Below are positions 25,059 to 38,593 of a stretch of 64,000 nt of DNA, one piece after another. Location: NCBI GenBank assembly GCA_037176705.1, contig CM073889.1, positions 53,933,596-53,997,595 of the forward strand, in the 5' to 3' direction. The position numbers and the translations under genes are program-made. The DNA is from Molossus alvarezi (Eukaryota > Chordata > Mammalia > Chiroptera > Molossidae). The first letter of the stretch is position 1, and each line of letters starts with the position of its first letter. The notes below the pieces were generated by a model. The model saw only the letters and a program-made list of their open reading frames with translations, did no database searches and had not been told where the DNA came from.

Positions 25059-26990
25059 ATTCATTGGTGGCATGTTTAAACTTGGGAAATTGAGTACCTT
25101 TGCAAGGAAAGTGTGTAGATACATGTTCTAGTAGGAAACTGATGGAATGATTGAATATTTGCATTTTGGGTCAGGAAATGCACAGATCTTGGCAAGAGTC
25201 ATGTGAAACACTTGAATATAGACACTCTCCTCGTGGTGTGGAGAGATCCAGTCTTCTCCTGGAAAGAACAACTAGGACAGGGCACACTGATGTGTAGAAT
25301 CAAAAGTTATCCCCTTTTGTGTTCTGTGTTGGTAATGGTTTCCAAGATTGCATAGTTTTCAACAACATTTCTCAAGGCGATACTTGGAATAAGTATGGTT
25401 TCTTCTGTAGCAGTTTGTTTCGCCTAATTCTTAGAACAGTGAACCAACCTAGGGTCTAGAATGAAATAATGGAAAGATTGATAACTACTGGTGTTACACA
25501 TGTGCCATTCTTGAAACAAAGCAACTGAACACATCTAAAGTGATGTAGTTTAAACATTTGATGTGTACATCCAAGGAGAAATACATGAATGTGAAGACAC
25601 TGACAATACCATGGGTGTTTCACATTGCATTTCTCTGTGAGTTAGAACAACAGGAGGGTTCTGGAGAAAAGGCACTTGTACAGTTGACCTGGGTATCAAT
25701 TTCAATTAGCTACCCACAAATTACGCCCGGTTTGCTCGGCATAGTTTGCATTGGAGAGTTATCCAGTGTTGCATGTAAATGCAGCTGACTGCCTTCTTTC
25801 CTATACGACAAGAAAGTCAATTTGTACGAGAAGAAGAGGTAACTTTTCAACATACTACTTTTCTTCCTTGGATATGAGTTGTTTGCCTGGAAGGGTCTAC
25901 AAAGCATCTCGATACCAAATACAGGCTGCGCTGCAGAAATGAAACATTTTGGTTAGAGCAGTGTTCAGGTCGTGGAAATCTATACCCTATTCAGTTCTAC
26001 ACACATTCTCTCCATGCGTTACCAAATGAATCAGAGTCATGCCATGGATCCACGATACATTTCACTGTTTGTGCCGATTTCCACATTAACATAAGGTGTA
26101 GATACCTGTTTTCTGCAGAGAATTGAATGTAAACCCTTGTCCTCAGTGTGAAATGCTGGAATTATCCCGTGGAAATGAATGATAACTCCCGAACTTATGC
26201 TTAAAATACCCTGTGACAGATTCAACCTATTTCTTGATATCTGACAGAATCATCTCCATTATAACAAGGATTCCAAAGAGTTTCAGGCCTTTGAATAATG
26301 GTCCTGGATTCACATGTTTCAAGAGTATTTCCCAGAAGAACCTATGAAAATACAGTGGATAATCAAAGGTGTGCATCACTGGTGTTCTTTCTCTGCAGAA
26401 TTATATAATTACATTCAGTTCAAGAGCAGCATGGAAACCTCAATATGGTGTAGTGGCAATTGGACTGTTCAGTGGCTCTCTGTCCTAAAAACAGTGTTCC
26501 CATTGACTAACTTCTTCACATACTGTCTAAATATGGTGAAGAAGATTCTTGGGCTATACCCACTTCACAAAACATGGAACCAACACTGGTGTTCTGTTCT
26601 GCAGATTATGTGTTAGAACAGTTGAGGAAAGTATTGATTCAAGGTAATGTGGCAAGCTAACGTTTGCCTATGCCCTTAGACATACTTCTCACCAGAGATC
26701 GTTTCTAGGAGCGTTTATACACACGAAACCGATTCCAAACTAACTGTGTTAGAACTCTGCAGTTCAGTTGAGGAAACTCACTTCCATGAAGCCTAGAGAG
26801 TGAGGCCTCTCCAACCATAAGCTGTTTTGGTTAAGTACCTAAGAAATGTCTGTTTGTTAAGGTGTAATCACACGGAAACCTAGCAGTGCACGTTTCTTTC
26901 TCTTGTTCCCTACACACAATTACAAGACTTGCTGGTGCAGTCTCAGGTATCCTGAATTATGGGCAAAACTCTGTGAGAGCCAGGGGCAAC
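25059..26990 (+). repeat. Satellite unit 14 (long form; carries a subfamily switch)
   Basis: Most of this 1,932-bp copy follows units 11 and 12 (gtca deletion, acaacaggagg, gaagggtc). From about 26653 it takes on the marks of units 15-18: gcaagctaac, acacgaaacc, ccaaactaac, gaggcctctcc, cacacggaaacc and caggtatcc. The change of type happens inside the unit, not at its edge. The box-like site is lost. Confidence 0.95.
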
Positions 26991-28924
26991 ATTCATTGGT
27001 TGCATGTTTAAACTTGGGAAATTGAGTACCTTTGCAAGGAAAGTGTGTAGATACATGTTCTAGTAGGAAACTGATGGAATGATTGAATATTTCCATTTTG
27101 GGTCAGGAAATGCACAGATCTTGGCAACAGTCATGTGAAACACTTGAATATACCCACTCTCCTCGTGGTGTGGAGAGATCCAGTCTTCTCCTGGAAAGAA
27201 CAAATAGGGCAGGGCACACTGATGTGTAGAATCAAAAGTTATCCCTTTTTGAGTTCTGTGTTGGTAATGGTTTCCAAGATTGCATAGTTTTCAACAACAT
27301 TTCTCAAGGCGATACTTGGAATAAGTATGGTTTCTTCTGTAGCTGTTTGTTTCGCCTAATTCTTTCTCAGAACAGTGAACCAACCTAGGGTCTAGAATGA
27401 AATAATGGAAAGATTGATAACTACTGGTGTTACACGTGTGCCATTCTTGAAACAAAGCAACTGAACACATCTAAAGTGATGTAGTTTAAACATTTGATGT
27501 GTACATCCAAGGAGAAATACATGAATGTGAAGACACTGACAATACCATGGTGTTTCACATTGCATTTCTCTGTGAGTTAGAACAAGAGGAGGGTTCTGGA
27601 GAAAATGCACTTGTACAGTTGACCTGGGTATCAATTTCAATTAGCTACCCACAAATTATTCCCGGTTTGAGCGGCATAGTTTGAATTGGAGAGTTATCCA
27701 GTGTTGCATGTAAATGCAGCTGACTGCCTTCTTTCCTATACGACAAGAAAGTCAATTTGTACGAGATGAAGAGGTAACTTTTCAACACACTACTTTCTTC
27801 CTTGGATATGAGTTGTTTGACTGGAAGAGTCTACAAAGCATCTCGATACCAAATACAGGCTGCGCTGCAGAAATGAAACATTTTGGTTAGAGCAGTGTTC
27901 AGGTCGTGGAAATCTATACCCTATTCAGTTCTAAACACATTCTCTCCATGCGTTACCAAATGAATCAGAGCCATGCCATGGATCCACGATACATTTCACT
28001 GTTTGTGCCGATTTCCACATTAACATAAGGTGTAGATACCTGTTTTCTGCAGAGAATTGAATGTAAACCCTTGTCCTCAGTGTGAAATGCTGGAATTATC
28101 CCGTGGAAATGAATGATAACTCCCGAACTTATGCTTAAAATACCCTGTAACAGAGTCAACCTATTTCTTGATATCTGTCAGAATCATCTCCATTATAACA
28201 AGGATTCCAAAGAGTTTCAGGCCTTTGAATAATGGTCCTGGATTCACATGTTTCAAGAGTATTTCCCAGAAGAACCTATGAAAATACAGTGGATAATCAA
28301 AGGTGTGCATCACTGGTGTTCTTTCTCTGCAGAATTATATAATTACATTCAGTTCAAGAGCAGCATGGAAACCTCAATATGGTGTAGTGGCAATTGGACT
28401 GTTCAGTGGCTCTCTGTCCTAAAAACCGTGTTCCCATTGACTAACTTCTCCACATACTGTCTAAATATGGTGAAGAAGATTCCTGGGCTATACCCACTTC
28501 ACAAAACATGGAACCAACCCTGGTGTTCTGTTCTGCAGATTATGTGTTAGAACAGTTGAGGAAAGTATTGATTCAAGGTAATGTGGCAAGCTAACGTTTG
28601 CCTATGCCCTTAGACATACTTCTCACCAGAGATCGTTTCTAGGAGCGTTTATACACACGAAACCGATTCCAAACTAACTGTGTTAGAACTCTGCAGTTCA
28701 GTTGAGGAAACTCACTTCCATGAAGCCTAGAGAGTGAGGCCTCTCCAACCATAAGCTGTTTTGGTTAAGTACCTAAGAAATGTCTGTTTGTTAAGGTGTA
28801 ATCACACGGAAACCTAGCAGTGCACGTTTCTTTCTCTTGTTCCCTACACACAATTACAAGACTTGCTGGTGCAGTCTCAGGTATCCTGAATTATGGGCAA
28901 AACTCTGTGAGAGCCAGGGGCAAC
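26991..28924 (+). repeat. Satellite unit 15 (long form, attccc subfamily)
   Basis: This 1,934-bp copy carries ggttgcatg, tatacccac, caaatagggc, ccatggtg (one guanine fewer), attcccgg, gtttgaattgg, gagatgaag, tgactgg, gtaacagag, aaaccgtg, ctccacatac and caaccctgg. Nearly all are shared with unit 16. Private marks are cccttttt near 27244, ctttctcagaac near 27361 and a missing thymine near 27793. The box-like site reads ccaaactaac. Confidence 0.95.
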
Positions 28925-30855
28925 ATTCATTGGTTGCATGTTTAAACTTGGGAAATTGAGTACCTTTGCAAGGAAAGTGTGTAGATACATGTTCTAGTAG
29001 GAAACTGATGGAATGATTGAATATTTCCATTTTGGGTCAGGAAATGCACAGATCTTGGCAACAGTCATGTGAAACACTTGAATATACCCACTCTCCTCGT
29101 GGTGTGGAGAGATCCAGTCTTCTCCTGGAAAGAACAAATAGGGCAGGGCACACTGATGTGTAGAATCAAAAGTTATCCCCTTTTGAGTTCTGTGTTGGTA
29201 ATGGTTTCCAAGATTGCATAGTTTTCAACAACATTTCTCAAGGCGATACTTGGAATAAGTATGGTTTCTTCTGTAGCTGTTTGTTTCGCCTAATTCTTAG
29301 AACAGTGAACCAACCTAGGGTCTAGAATGAAATAATGGAAAGATTGATAACTACTGGTGTTACACGTGTGCCATTCTTGAAACAAAGCAACTGAACACAT
29401 CTAAAGTGATGTAGTTTAAACATTTGATGTGTACATCCAAGGAGAAATACATGAATGTGAAGACACTGACAATACCATGGTGTTTCACATTGCATTTCTC
29501 TGTGAGTTAGAACAAGAGGAGGGTTCTGGAGAAAATGCACTTGTACAGTTGACCTGGGTATCAATTTCAATTAGCTACCCACAAATTATTCCCGGTTTGA
29601 GCGGCATAGTTTGAATTGGAGAGTTATCCAGTGTTGCATGTAAATGCAGCTGACTGCCTTCTTTCCTATACGACAAGAAAGTCAATTTGTACGAGATGAA
29701 GAGGTAACTTTTCAACACACTACTTTTCTTCCTTGGATATGAGTTGTTTGACTGGAAGAGTCTACAAAGCATCTCGATACCAAATACAGGCTGCGCTGCA
29801 GAAATGAAACATTTTGGTTAGAGCAGTGTTCAGGTCGTGGAAATCTATACCCTATTCAGTTCTAAACACATTCTCTCCATGCGTTACCAAATGAATCAGA
29901 GCCATGCCATGGATCCACGATACATTTCACTGTTTGTGCCGATTTCCCCATTAACATAAGGTGTAGATACCTGTTTTCTGCAGAGAATTGAATGTAAACC
30001 CTTGTCCTCAGTGTGAAATGCTGGAATTATCCCGTGGAAATGAATGATAACTCCCGAACTTATGCTTAAAATACCCTGTAACAGAGTCAACCTATTTCTT
30101 GATATCTGTCAGAATCATCTCCATTATAACAAGGATTCCAAAGAGTTTCAGGCCTTTGAATAATGGTCCTGGATTCACATGTTTCAAGAGTATTTCCCAG
30201 AAGAACCTATGAAAATACAGTGGATAATCAAAGGTGTGCATCACTGGTGTTCTTTCTCTGCAGAATTATATAATTACATTCAGTTCAAGAGCAGCATGGA
30301 AACCTCAATATGGTGTAGTGGCAATTGGACTGTTCAGTGGCTCTCTGTCCTAAAAACCGTGTTCCCATTGACTAACTTCTCCACATACTGTCTAAATATG
30401 GTGAAGAAGATTCCTGGGCTATACCCACTTCACAAAACATGGAACCAACCCTGGTGTTCTGTTCTGCAGTTTATGTGTTTGAACAGTTGAAGAAAGTATT
30501 GATTCAAGGTAATGTGGCAAGCTAAGGTTTGCCTATGCCCTTAGAAATACTTCTCACCAGAGATCGTTTCTAGGAGTGTTTATACACACCAAACCGATTC
30601 CAAACGAACTGTGTTAGAACTCTGCAGTTCAGTTGAGGAAACTCACTTCCATGAAGCCTAGAGAGTGAGGCTTCTCCAACCATTAGCTGTTTTGGTTAAG
30701 TACCTAAGAAATGTCTGTTTGTTAAGGTGTAATCACACGAAAACCTAGCAGTGCACGTTTCTTTCTCTTGTTCCCTACACACAATTACAAGACTTGCTGG
30801 TGCAGTCTCAGATATCCTGAATTATGGGCAAAACTCTGTGAGAGCCAGGGGCAAC
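28925..30855 (+). repeat. Satellite unit 16 (long form, attccc subfamily)
   Basis: This 1,931-bp copy nearly repeats unit 15 in its 5' and middle parts but lacks gtca near 29297. Its 3' part differs: ctgcagtttatgtgtttg near 30465, gttgaagaaag, gcaagctaagg, ttagaaatac, gagtgttt and ccattagctg. These reappear in unit 21. It also has gatttcccc near 29941, shared with unit 21. The box-like site is intact at 30594-30608. Confidence 0.95.
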
Positions 30856-31299
30856 ATTCATTGGTGGCATGTTTAAACTTGGGAAATTGAGTACCTTTGC
30901 AAGGAAAGTGTGTAGATACATGTTCTAGTAGGAAACTGATGGAATGATTGAATATTTCCATTTTGGGTCAGGAAATGCACAGATCATGGCAACAGTCATG
31001 TGAAACACTTGAATATAGACACTCTCCTCGTGGTGTGGAGAGATCCAGTCTTCTCCTGGAAAGAACAACTAGGACAGGGCACACTGATGTGTAGAATCAA
31101 AAGTTATCCCCTTTTGTGTTCTGTGTTGGTAATGGTTTCCAAGATTGCATAGTTTTCAACAACATTTCTCAAGGCGATACTTGGAATAAGTATGGTTTCT
31201 TCTGTAGCTGTTTGTTTCGCCTAATTCTTAGTCAGAACAGTGAACCAACCTGGGGTCTAGAATGGAATAATGGAAAGATTGATAACTACTGGTGTTACA
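30087..31299 (+). repeat. First copy of a 1.2-kb segment repeated at +9,672 bp
   Basis: This segment crosses the boundary of units 16 and 17 and recurs at 39759-40971 across units 21 and 22. Shared rare marks are tctgtcagaatc, aaaccgtg, ctccacatac, ctgcagtttatgtgtttg, gagtgttt, ccattagctg, agatcatgg and cctggggtctagaatgg. A few differences are visible, for example gcaagctaagg versus gcaacctaacg. Confidence 0.8.
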
Positions 31300-32790
31300 C
31301 GTGTGCCATTCTTGAAACAAAGCAACTGAACACATCTAAAGTGATGTAGTTTAAACATTTGATGTGTACATCCAAGGAGAAATACATGAATGTGAAGACA
31401 CTGACAATACCATGGTGTTTCACATTGCATTTCTCTGTGAGTTAGAACAAGAGGAAGGTTCTGGAGAAAATGCACTTGTACAGTTGACCTGGGTATCAAT
31501 TTCAATTAGCTACCCACAAACTATTCCCGGTTTGAGCGGCATAGTTTGAATTGGAGAGTTATCCAGTGTTGCATGTAAATGCAGCTGACTGCCTTCTTTC
31601 CTATACGACAAGAAAGTCAATTTGTACGAGAAGAAGAGGTAACTTTTCAACATACTACTTTTCTTCCTTGGATATGAGTTGTTTGACTGGAAGAGTCTAC
31701 AAAGCATCTCGATACCAAATACAGGCTGCGCTGCAGAAATGAAACATTTTGGTTAGAGCAGTGTTCAGGTCGTGGAAATCTATACCCTATTCAGTTCTAC
31801 ACACATTCTCTCCATGCGTTACCAAATGAATCAGAGCCATGCCATGGATCCACGATACATTTCACTGTTTGTGCCGATTTCCACATTAACATAAGGTGTA
31901 GATACCTGTTTTCTGCAGAGAATTGAATGTAAACCCTTGTCCTCATTGTGAAATGCTGGAATTATCCCGTGGAAATGAATGATAACTCCCGAACTTATGC
32001 TTAAAATACCCTGTTACAGATTCAACCTATTTCTTGATATCTGACAGAATCATCTCCATTATAACAAGGATTCCAATAAGTTTCAGGCCTTTGAATAATG
32101 GTCCTGGATACACATGTTTCAGGAGTATTTCCCAGAAGAACCTATGAAAATACAGTGGATAATCAAAGGTGTGCATCACTGGTGTTCTTTCTCTGCAGAA
32201 TTATATAATTACATTCAGTTCAAGAGCAGCATGGAAACCTCAATATGGTGTAGTGGCAATTGGACTGTTCAGTGGCTCTCTGTCCTAAAAACAGTGTTCC
32301 CATTGACTAACTTCTTCACATACTGTCTAAATATGGTGAAGAAGATTCTTGGGCTATACCCACTTCACAAAACATGGAACCAACACTGGTGTTCTGTTCT
32401 GCAGATTATGTGTTAGAACAGTTGAGGAAAGTATTGATTCAAGGTAATGTGGCAAGCTAACGTTTGCCTATGCCCTTAGACATACTTCTCACCAGAGATC
32501 GTTTCTAGGAGCATTTATACACACGAAACCGATTCCAAACTAACTGTGTTAGAACTCTGCAGTTCAGTTGAGGAAACTCACTTCCATGAAGCCTAGAGAG
32601 TGAGGCCTCTCCAACCATAAGCTGTTTTGGTTAAGTACCTAAGAAATGTCTGTTTGTTAAGGTGTAATCACACGGAAACCTAGCAGTGCACGTTTCTTTC
32701 TCTTGTTCCCTACACACAATTACAAGACTTGCTGGTGCAGTCTCAGGTATCCTGAATTATGGGCAAAACTCTGTGAGAGCCAGGGGCAAC
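30856..32790 (+). repeat. Satellite unit 17 (long form, attccc subfamily)
   Basis: In this 1,935-bp copy agatcatgg (30982) and cctggggtctagaatgg (31249) are shared with unit 22, 9,672 bp away. It has ccatggtg, caaactattcccgg near 31516, cctcattgtg near 31941, ctgttacag near 32011, aataagtttc near 32077 and gagcatttatac near 32509. The box-like site reads ccaaactaac. Confidence 0.95.
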
Positions 32791-34726
32791 ATTCATTGGT
32801 TGCATGTTTAAACTTGGGAAATTGAGTACCTTTGCAAGGAAAGTGTGTAGATACATGTTCTAGTAGGAAACTGATGGAATGATTGAATATTTCCATTTTG
32901 GGTCAGGAAATGCACAGATCTTGGCAACAGTCATGTGAAACACTTGAATATACCCACTCTCCTCGTGGTGTGGAGAGATCCAGTCTTCTCCTGGAAAGAA
33001 CAACTAGGGCAGGGCACACTGATGTGTAGAATCAAAAGTTATCCCCTTTTGAGTTCTGTGTTGGTAATGGTTTCCAAGATTGCATAGTTTTCAACAACAT
33101 TTCTCAAGGCGATACTTGGAATAAGTATGGTTTCTTCTGTAGCTGTTTGTTTCGCCTAATTCTTAGTCAGAACAGTGAACCAACCTAGGGTCTAGAATGA
33201 AATAATGGAAAGATTGATAACTACTGGTGTTACACGTGTGCCATTCTTGAAACAAAGCAACTGAACACATCTAAATTGGTGTAGTTTAAACATTTGATGT
33301 GTACATCCAAGGAGAAATACATGAATGTGAAGACACTGACAATACCATGGGTGTTTCACATTGCATTTCTCTGTGAGTTAGAGCAAGAGGAGGGTTCTGG
33401 AGAAAAGGCACTTGTACAGTTGACCTGGGTATCAATTTCAATTAGCTACCCACAAATTATTCCCGGTTTGAGCGGCATAGTTTGAATTGGAGAGTTATCC
33501 AGTGTTGCATGTAAATGCAGCTGACTGCCTTCTTTCCTATACGACAAGAAAGTCAATTTGTACGAGATGAAGAGGTAACTTTTCAACACACTACTTTTCT
33601 TCCTTGGATATGAGTTGTTTGACTGGAAGAGTCTACAAAGCATCTCGATACCAAATACAGGCTGCGCTGCAGAAATGAAACATTTTGGTTAGAGCAGTGT
33701 TCAGGTCGTGGAAATCTATACCCTATTCAGTTCTACACACATTCTCTCCATGCGTTACCAAATGAATCAGAGCCATGCCATGGATCCACGATACATTTCA
33801 CTGTTTGTGCCGATTTCCACATTAACATAAGGTGTAGATACCTGTTTTCTGCAGAGAATTGAATGTAAACCCTTGTCCTCAGTGTGAAATGCTGGAATTA
33901 TCCCGTGGAAATGAATGATAACTCCCGAACTTATGCTTAAAATACCCTGTGACAGATTCAACCTATTTCTTGATATCTGACAGAATCAACTCCATTATAA
34001 CAAGGATTCCAATAAGTTTCAGGCCTTTGAATAATGGTCCTGGATACACATGTTACAGGAGTATTTCCCAGAAGAACCTATGAAAATACAGTGGATAATC
34101 AAAGGTGTGCATCACTGGTGTTCTTTCTCTGCAGAATTATATAATTACGTTCAGTTCAAGAGCAGCATGGAAACCTCAATATGGTGTAGTGGCAATTGGA
34201 CTGTTCAGTGGCTCTCTGTCCTAAAAACAGTGTTCCCATTGACTAACTTCTTCACATACTGTCTAAATATGGTGAAGAAGATTCTTGGGCTATACCCACT
34301 TCACAAAACATGGAACCAACACTGGTGTTCTGTTCTGCAGATTATGTGTTAGAACAGTTGAGGAAAGTATTGATTCAAGGTAATGTGGCAAGCTAACGTT
34401 TGCCTATGCCCTTAGACATACTTCTCACCAGAGATCGTTTCTAGGAGCGTTTATACACACGAAACCGATTCCAAACAAACTGTGTTAGAACTCTGCAGTT
34501 CAGTTGAGGAAACTCACTTCCATGAAGCCTAGAGAGTGAGGCCTCTCCAACCATAAGCTGTTTTGGTTAAGTACCTAAGAAATGTCTGTTTGTTAAGGTG
34601 TAATCACACGGAAACCTAGCAGTGCACGTTTCTTTCTCTTGTTCCCTACACACAATTACAAGACTTGCTGGTGCAGTCTCAGGTATCCTGAATTATGGGC
34701 AAAACTCTGTGAGAGCCAGGGGCAAC
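32791..34726 (+). repeat. Satellite unit 18 (long form, attccc subfamily)
   Basis: This 1,936-bp copy has tatacccac and attcccgg but regains ccatgggtg, and it has gagcaagagg. Private marks are aaattggtgtag near 33274, atcaactcc near 33986, atgttacagg near 34049 and aattacgttc near 34144. The box-like site reads ccaaacaaac. Confidence 0.95.
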
Positions 34727-36660
34727 ATTCATTGGTTGCATGTTTAAACTTGGGAAATTGAGTACCTTTGCAAGGAAAGTGTGTAGATACATGTTCTAGT
34801 AGGAAACTGATGGAATGATTGAATATTTCCATTTTGGGTCAGGAAATGCACAGATCTTGGCAACAGTCATGTGAAACACTTGAATATACCCACTCTCCTC
34901 GTGGTGTGGAGAGATCCAGTCTTCTCCTGGAAAGAACAACTAGGGCAGGGCACACTGATGTGTAGAATCAAAAGTTATCCCCTTTTGAGTTCTGTGTTGG
35001 TAATGGTTTCCAAGATTGCATAGTTTTCAACAACATTTCTAAAGGCGATACTTGGAATAAGTGTGGTTTCTTCTGTAGCTGTTTGTTTCGCCTAATTCTT
35101 AGTCAGAACAGTGAACCAACCTAGGGTCTAGAATGAAATAATGGAAAGATTGATAACTACTGGTGTTACACATGTGCCATTCTTGAAACAAAGCAACTGA
35201 ACACATCTAAAGTGATGTAGTTTAAACATTTGATGTGTACATCCAAGGAGAAATACATGAATGTGAAGACACTGACAATACCATGGGTGTTTCACATTGC
35301 ATTTCTCTGTGAGTTAGAGCAAGAGGAGGGTTCTGGAGAAAAGGCACTTGTACAGTTGACCTGGGTATCAATTTCAATTAGCTACCCACACATTATGCCC
35401 GGTTTGCGCGGCATAGTTTGCATTGGAGAGTTATCCAGTGTTGCATGTAAATGCAGCTGACTGCCTTCTTTCCTATACGACAAGAAAGTCAATTTATACG
35501 AGAAGAAGAGGGAACTTTTCAACATACTACTTTTCTTCCTTGGATATGAGTTGTTTGCCTGGAAGATTCTACAAAGCATCTCGATACCAAATACAGGCTG
35601 CGCTGCAGAAATGAAACATTTTGGTTAAGCAGTGCTCAGGTCTTTGAAATCTATACCCTATTCAGTTCTACACACATTCTCTCCATGCGTTACCAAATGA
35701 ATCAGAGTCATGCCATGGATCCACCATACATTTCACTGTTTGTGCCGATTTCCACATTAACATAAGGTGTAGATACCTGTTTTCTGCAGAGAATGGAATG
35801 TAAACCCTTGTCCTCAGTGTGAAATGCTGGAATTATCCCGTGGAAATGAATGATAACTCCCGAACTTATGCTTAAAATACCCTGTGACAGATTCAACCTA
35901 TTTCTTGATATCTGACAGAATCATCTCCATTATAACAAGGATTCCAAAGAGTTTCATGGCTTGAAGAATGGTCCTGGATTCACTTGTTTCAAGAGTATTT
36001 CCCAGAAGAACCTATGATAATACAGTGGATAATCAAAGGTGTGCATCACTGGTGTTCTTTCTCTGCAGAATTATATAATTACATTCAGTTCAAGAGCAGC
36101 ATGGAAACCTCAATATGGTGTAGTGGCAATTGGACTGTTCAGTGGCTCTCAGTCCTAAAAACAGTGTTCCCATTGACTAACTTCTTCGCATACTGTCTAA
36201 ATATGGTGAAGAAGATTCTTGGGCTATACCCACTTCACAAAACATGAAACCAACACTGGTGTTCTGTTCTGCAGATTATGTGTTAGAACAGTTGAGGAAA
36301 GTATTGATTCAAGGTAATGTGGCAACCTAACGTTTGCCTATGCCCTTAGACATACTTCTCACCAGAGATCGTTTCTAGGAGCGTTTATACACACCAAACC
36401 GATTCGAAACGAACTGTGTTAGAGCTCTGCCGTTCAGTTGAGGAAACTCACTTCCATGAAGCCTAGAGAGTGAGGCTTCTCCAACCATAAGCTGTTTTGG
36501 TTAAGTACCTAAGAAATGTCTGCTTGTTAAGGTGTAATCACACGAAAACCTAGCAGTGCACGTTTCTTTCTCTAGTTCCCTACACACAATTACAAGACTT
36601 GCTGGTGCAGTCTCAGATATTCTGAATTATGGGCAAAACTCTGTGAGAGCCAGGGGCAAC
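34727..36660 (+). repeat. Satellite unit 19 (divergent long form)
   Basis: The 5' part of this 1,934-bp copy is unit-18-like, with ctaaaggcgatac and aagtgtgg near 35039-35064. The rest pairs with unit 20: cattatgcccgg with gcgcgg, agagggaac, aagattctac, gtctttgaaatc, ccaccatac, catggcttgaag, ctctagttcc and gatattctg. Private marks include aatttatacg near 35492, ctatgataatac near 36012, a TGA in aacatgaaacc near 36241 and agagctctgccg near 36421. The box-like site keeps its CpG with an internal change (gattcgaaacgaac). Confidence 0.95.
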
Positions 36661-38593
36661 ATTCATTGGTGGCATGTTTAAACTTGGGAAATTGAATACC
36701 TTTGCAAGGAAAGTGTGTAGATACATGTTCTAGTAGGAAACTGATGGAATGATTGAATATTTCCATTTTGGGTCAGGAAATGCACAGATCTTGGCAACAG
36801 TCATGTGAAACACTTGAATATAGACACTCTCCTCGTGGTGTGGAGAGATCCAGTCTTCTCCTGGAAAGAACAACTAGGACAGGACACACTGATGTGTAGA
36901 ATCAAAAGTTATCCCCTTTTGTGTTCTGTGTTGGTAATGGTTTCCAAGATTGCATAGTTTTCAACAACATTTCTCAAGGCAATACTTGGAATCAGTATGG
37001 TTTCTTCTGTAGCAGTTTGTTTCGCCTAATTCTAAGTCAGAACAGTGAACCAACCTAGGGTCTAGAATGAAATAATGGAAAGATTGATAACTACTGTGTT
37101 ACACATGTGCCATTCTTGAAACAAAGCAACTGAACACATCTAAAGTGATGTAGTTTAAACATTTGATGTGTACATCCACGGAGAAATACATGAATGTGAA
37201 GACACTGACAATACCATGGGTGTTTCACATTTCATTTCTCTGTGAGTTAGAAAAGGGGAGGGTTCTGGAGAAAAGGCACTTGTACAGTTGACCTGGGTAT
37301 CAATTTCAATTAGTTACCCACACATTATGCCCGGTTTGCGCGGCATAGTTTGCATTGGAGAGTTATCCAGTGTTGCATGTAAATGCAGCTGACTGCCTTC
37401 TTTCCTATACGACAAGAAAGTCAATTTGTACGAGAAGAAGAGGGAACTTTTCAACATACTGCTTTTCTTCCTTGGATATGAGTTGTTTGCCTGGAAGATT
37501 CTACAAAGCATCTCGATACCAAATACAGGCTGCGCTGCAGAAATGAAACATTTTGGTTAGAGCAGTGTTCAGGTCTTTGAAATCTATACCGTATTCAGTT
37601 CTACACACATTCTCTCCATGCGTTACCAAATGAATCAGAGTCATGCCATGGATCCACCATACATTTCACTGTTTGTGCCGATTTCCACATTAACATAAGG
37701 TGTAGATACCTGTTTTCTGCAGAGAATGGAATATAAACCCTTGTCCTCAGTGTGAAATGCTGGAATTATCCCGTGGAAATGAATGATAACTCCCGAACTT
37801 ATGCTTAAAATACCCTGTGACAGATTCAACCTATTTCTTGATATCTGACAGAATCATCTCCATTATAACAAGGATTCCAAAGAGTTTCATGGCTTGAAGA
37901 ATGGTCCTGGATTCACTTGTTTCAAGAGTATTTCCCAGAAGAACCTATGAAAATACAGTGGATAATCAAAGGTGTGCATCACTGATGTTCTTTCAATGCA
38001 GAATTATATAATTACATTCAGTTCAAGAGCAGCATGGAAACCTCAATATGGTGTAGTGGCAATTGGACTGTTCAGTGGCTCTCTGTCCTAAAAACAGTGT
38101 TCCCATTGACTTACTTCTTCACATACTGTCTAAATATGGTGAAGAAGATTCTTGGGCTATACCCACTTCACAAAACATGGAACCAACACTGGTGTTCTCT
38201 TCCGCAGATTATGTGTTAGAACAGTTGAGGAAAGTATTGATTCGAGGTAATGTGGCAACCTAACGTTTGCCTATGCCCTTAGACATACTTCTCACCAGAG
38301 ATCGTTTCTAGGAGCGTTTGTACACACCAAACCGATTCCAAACGAACTGTGTTAGAACTCTGCAGTTCAGTTGAGGAAACTCACTTCCATGAAGCCTAGA
38401 GAGTGAGGCTTCTCCAACCATAAGCTGTTTTGGTTACGTACCTAAAAAATGTCTGCTTGTTAAGGTGTAATCACACGAAAACCTAGCAGTGCACGTTTCT
38501 TTCTCTAGTTCCCTACACACAATTACAAGACTTGCTGGTGCAGTCTCAGATATTCTGAATTATGGGCAAAACTCTGTGAGAGCCAGGGGCAAC
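36661..38593 (+). repeat. Satellite unit 20 (divergent long form)
   Basis: This 1,933-bp copy is the tandem partner of unit 19. Private marks are aggcaatac and aatcagtatgg near 36978-36996, a missing guanine in ctactgtgtt near 37093, ccacggag near 37177, agaaaaggggagg near 37250, tttcaatgcag near 37991, tcttccgcag near 38198, gattcgagg near 38240, ggttacgtacc near 38432 and ctaaaaaatg. It is one of the most diverged copies. The box-like site is intact at 38332-38346. Confidence 0.95.

Larger units (their letters stand above)
17328..26650 (+). repeat. Three-unit higher-order pattern, units 10-12 and 13-14
   Basis: Unit 10 pairs with unit 13 (gcatctggatacc, ctcgg with ttatgcccgg; offset about 5,796-5,799 bp). 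Unit 11 pairs with unit 14 (acaacaggagg, gaagggtc, gtca deletion). Unit 12 is a near copy of unit 11. The pattern ends at the subfamily switch in unit 14. Confidence 0.65.
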
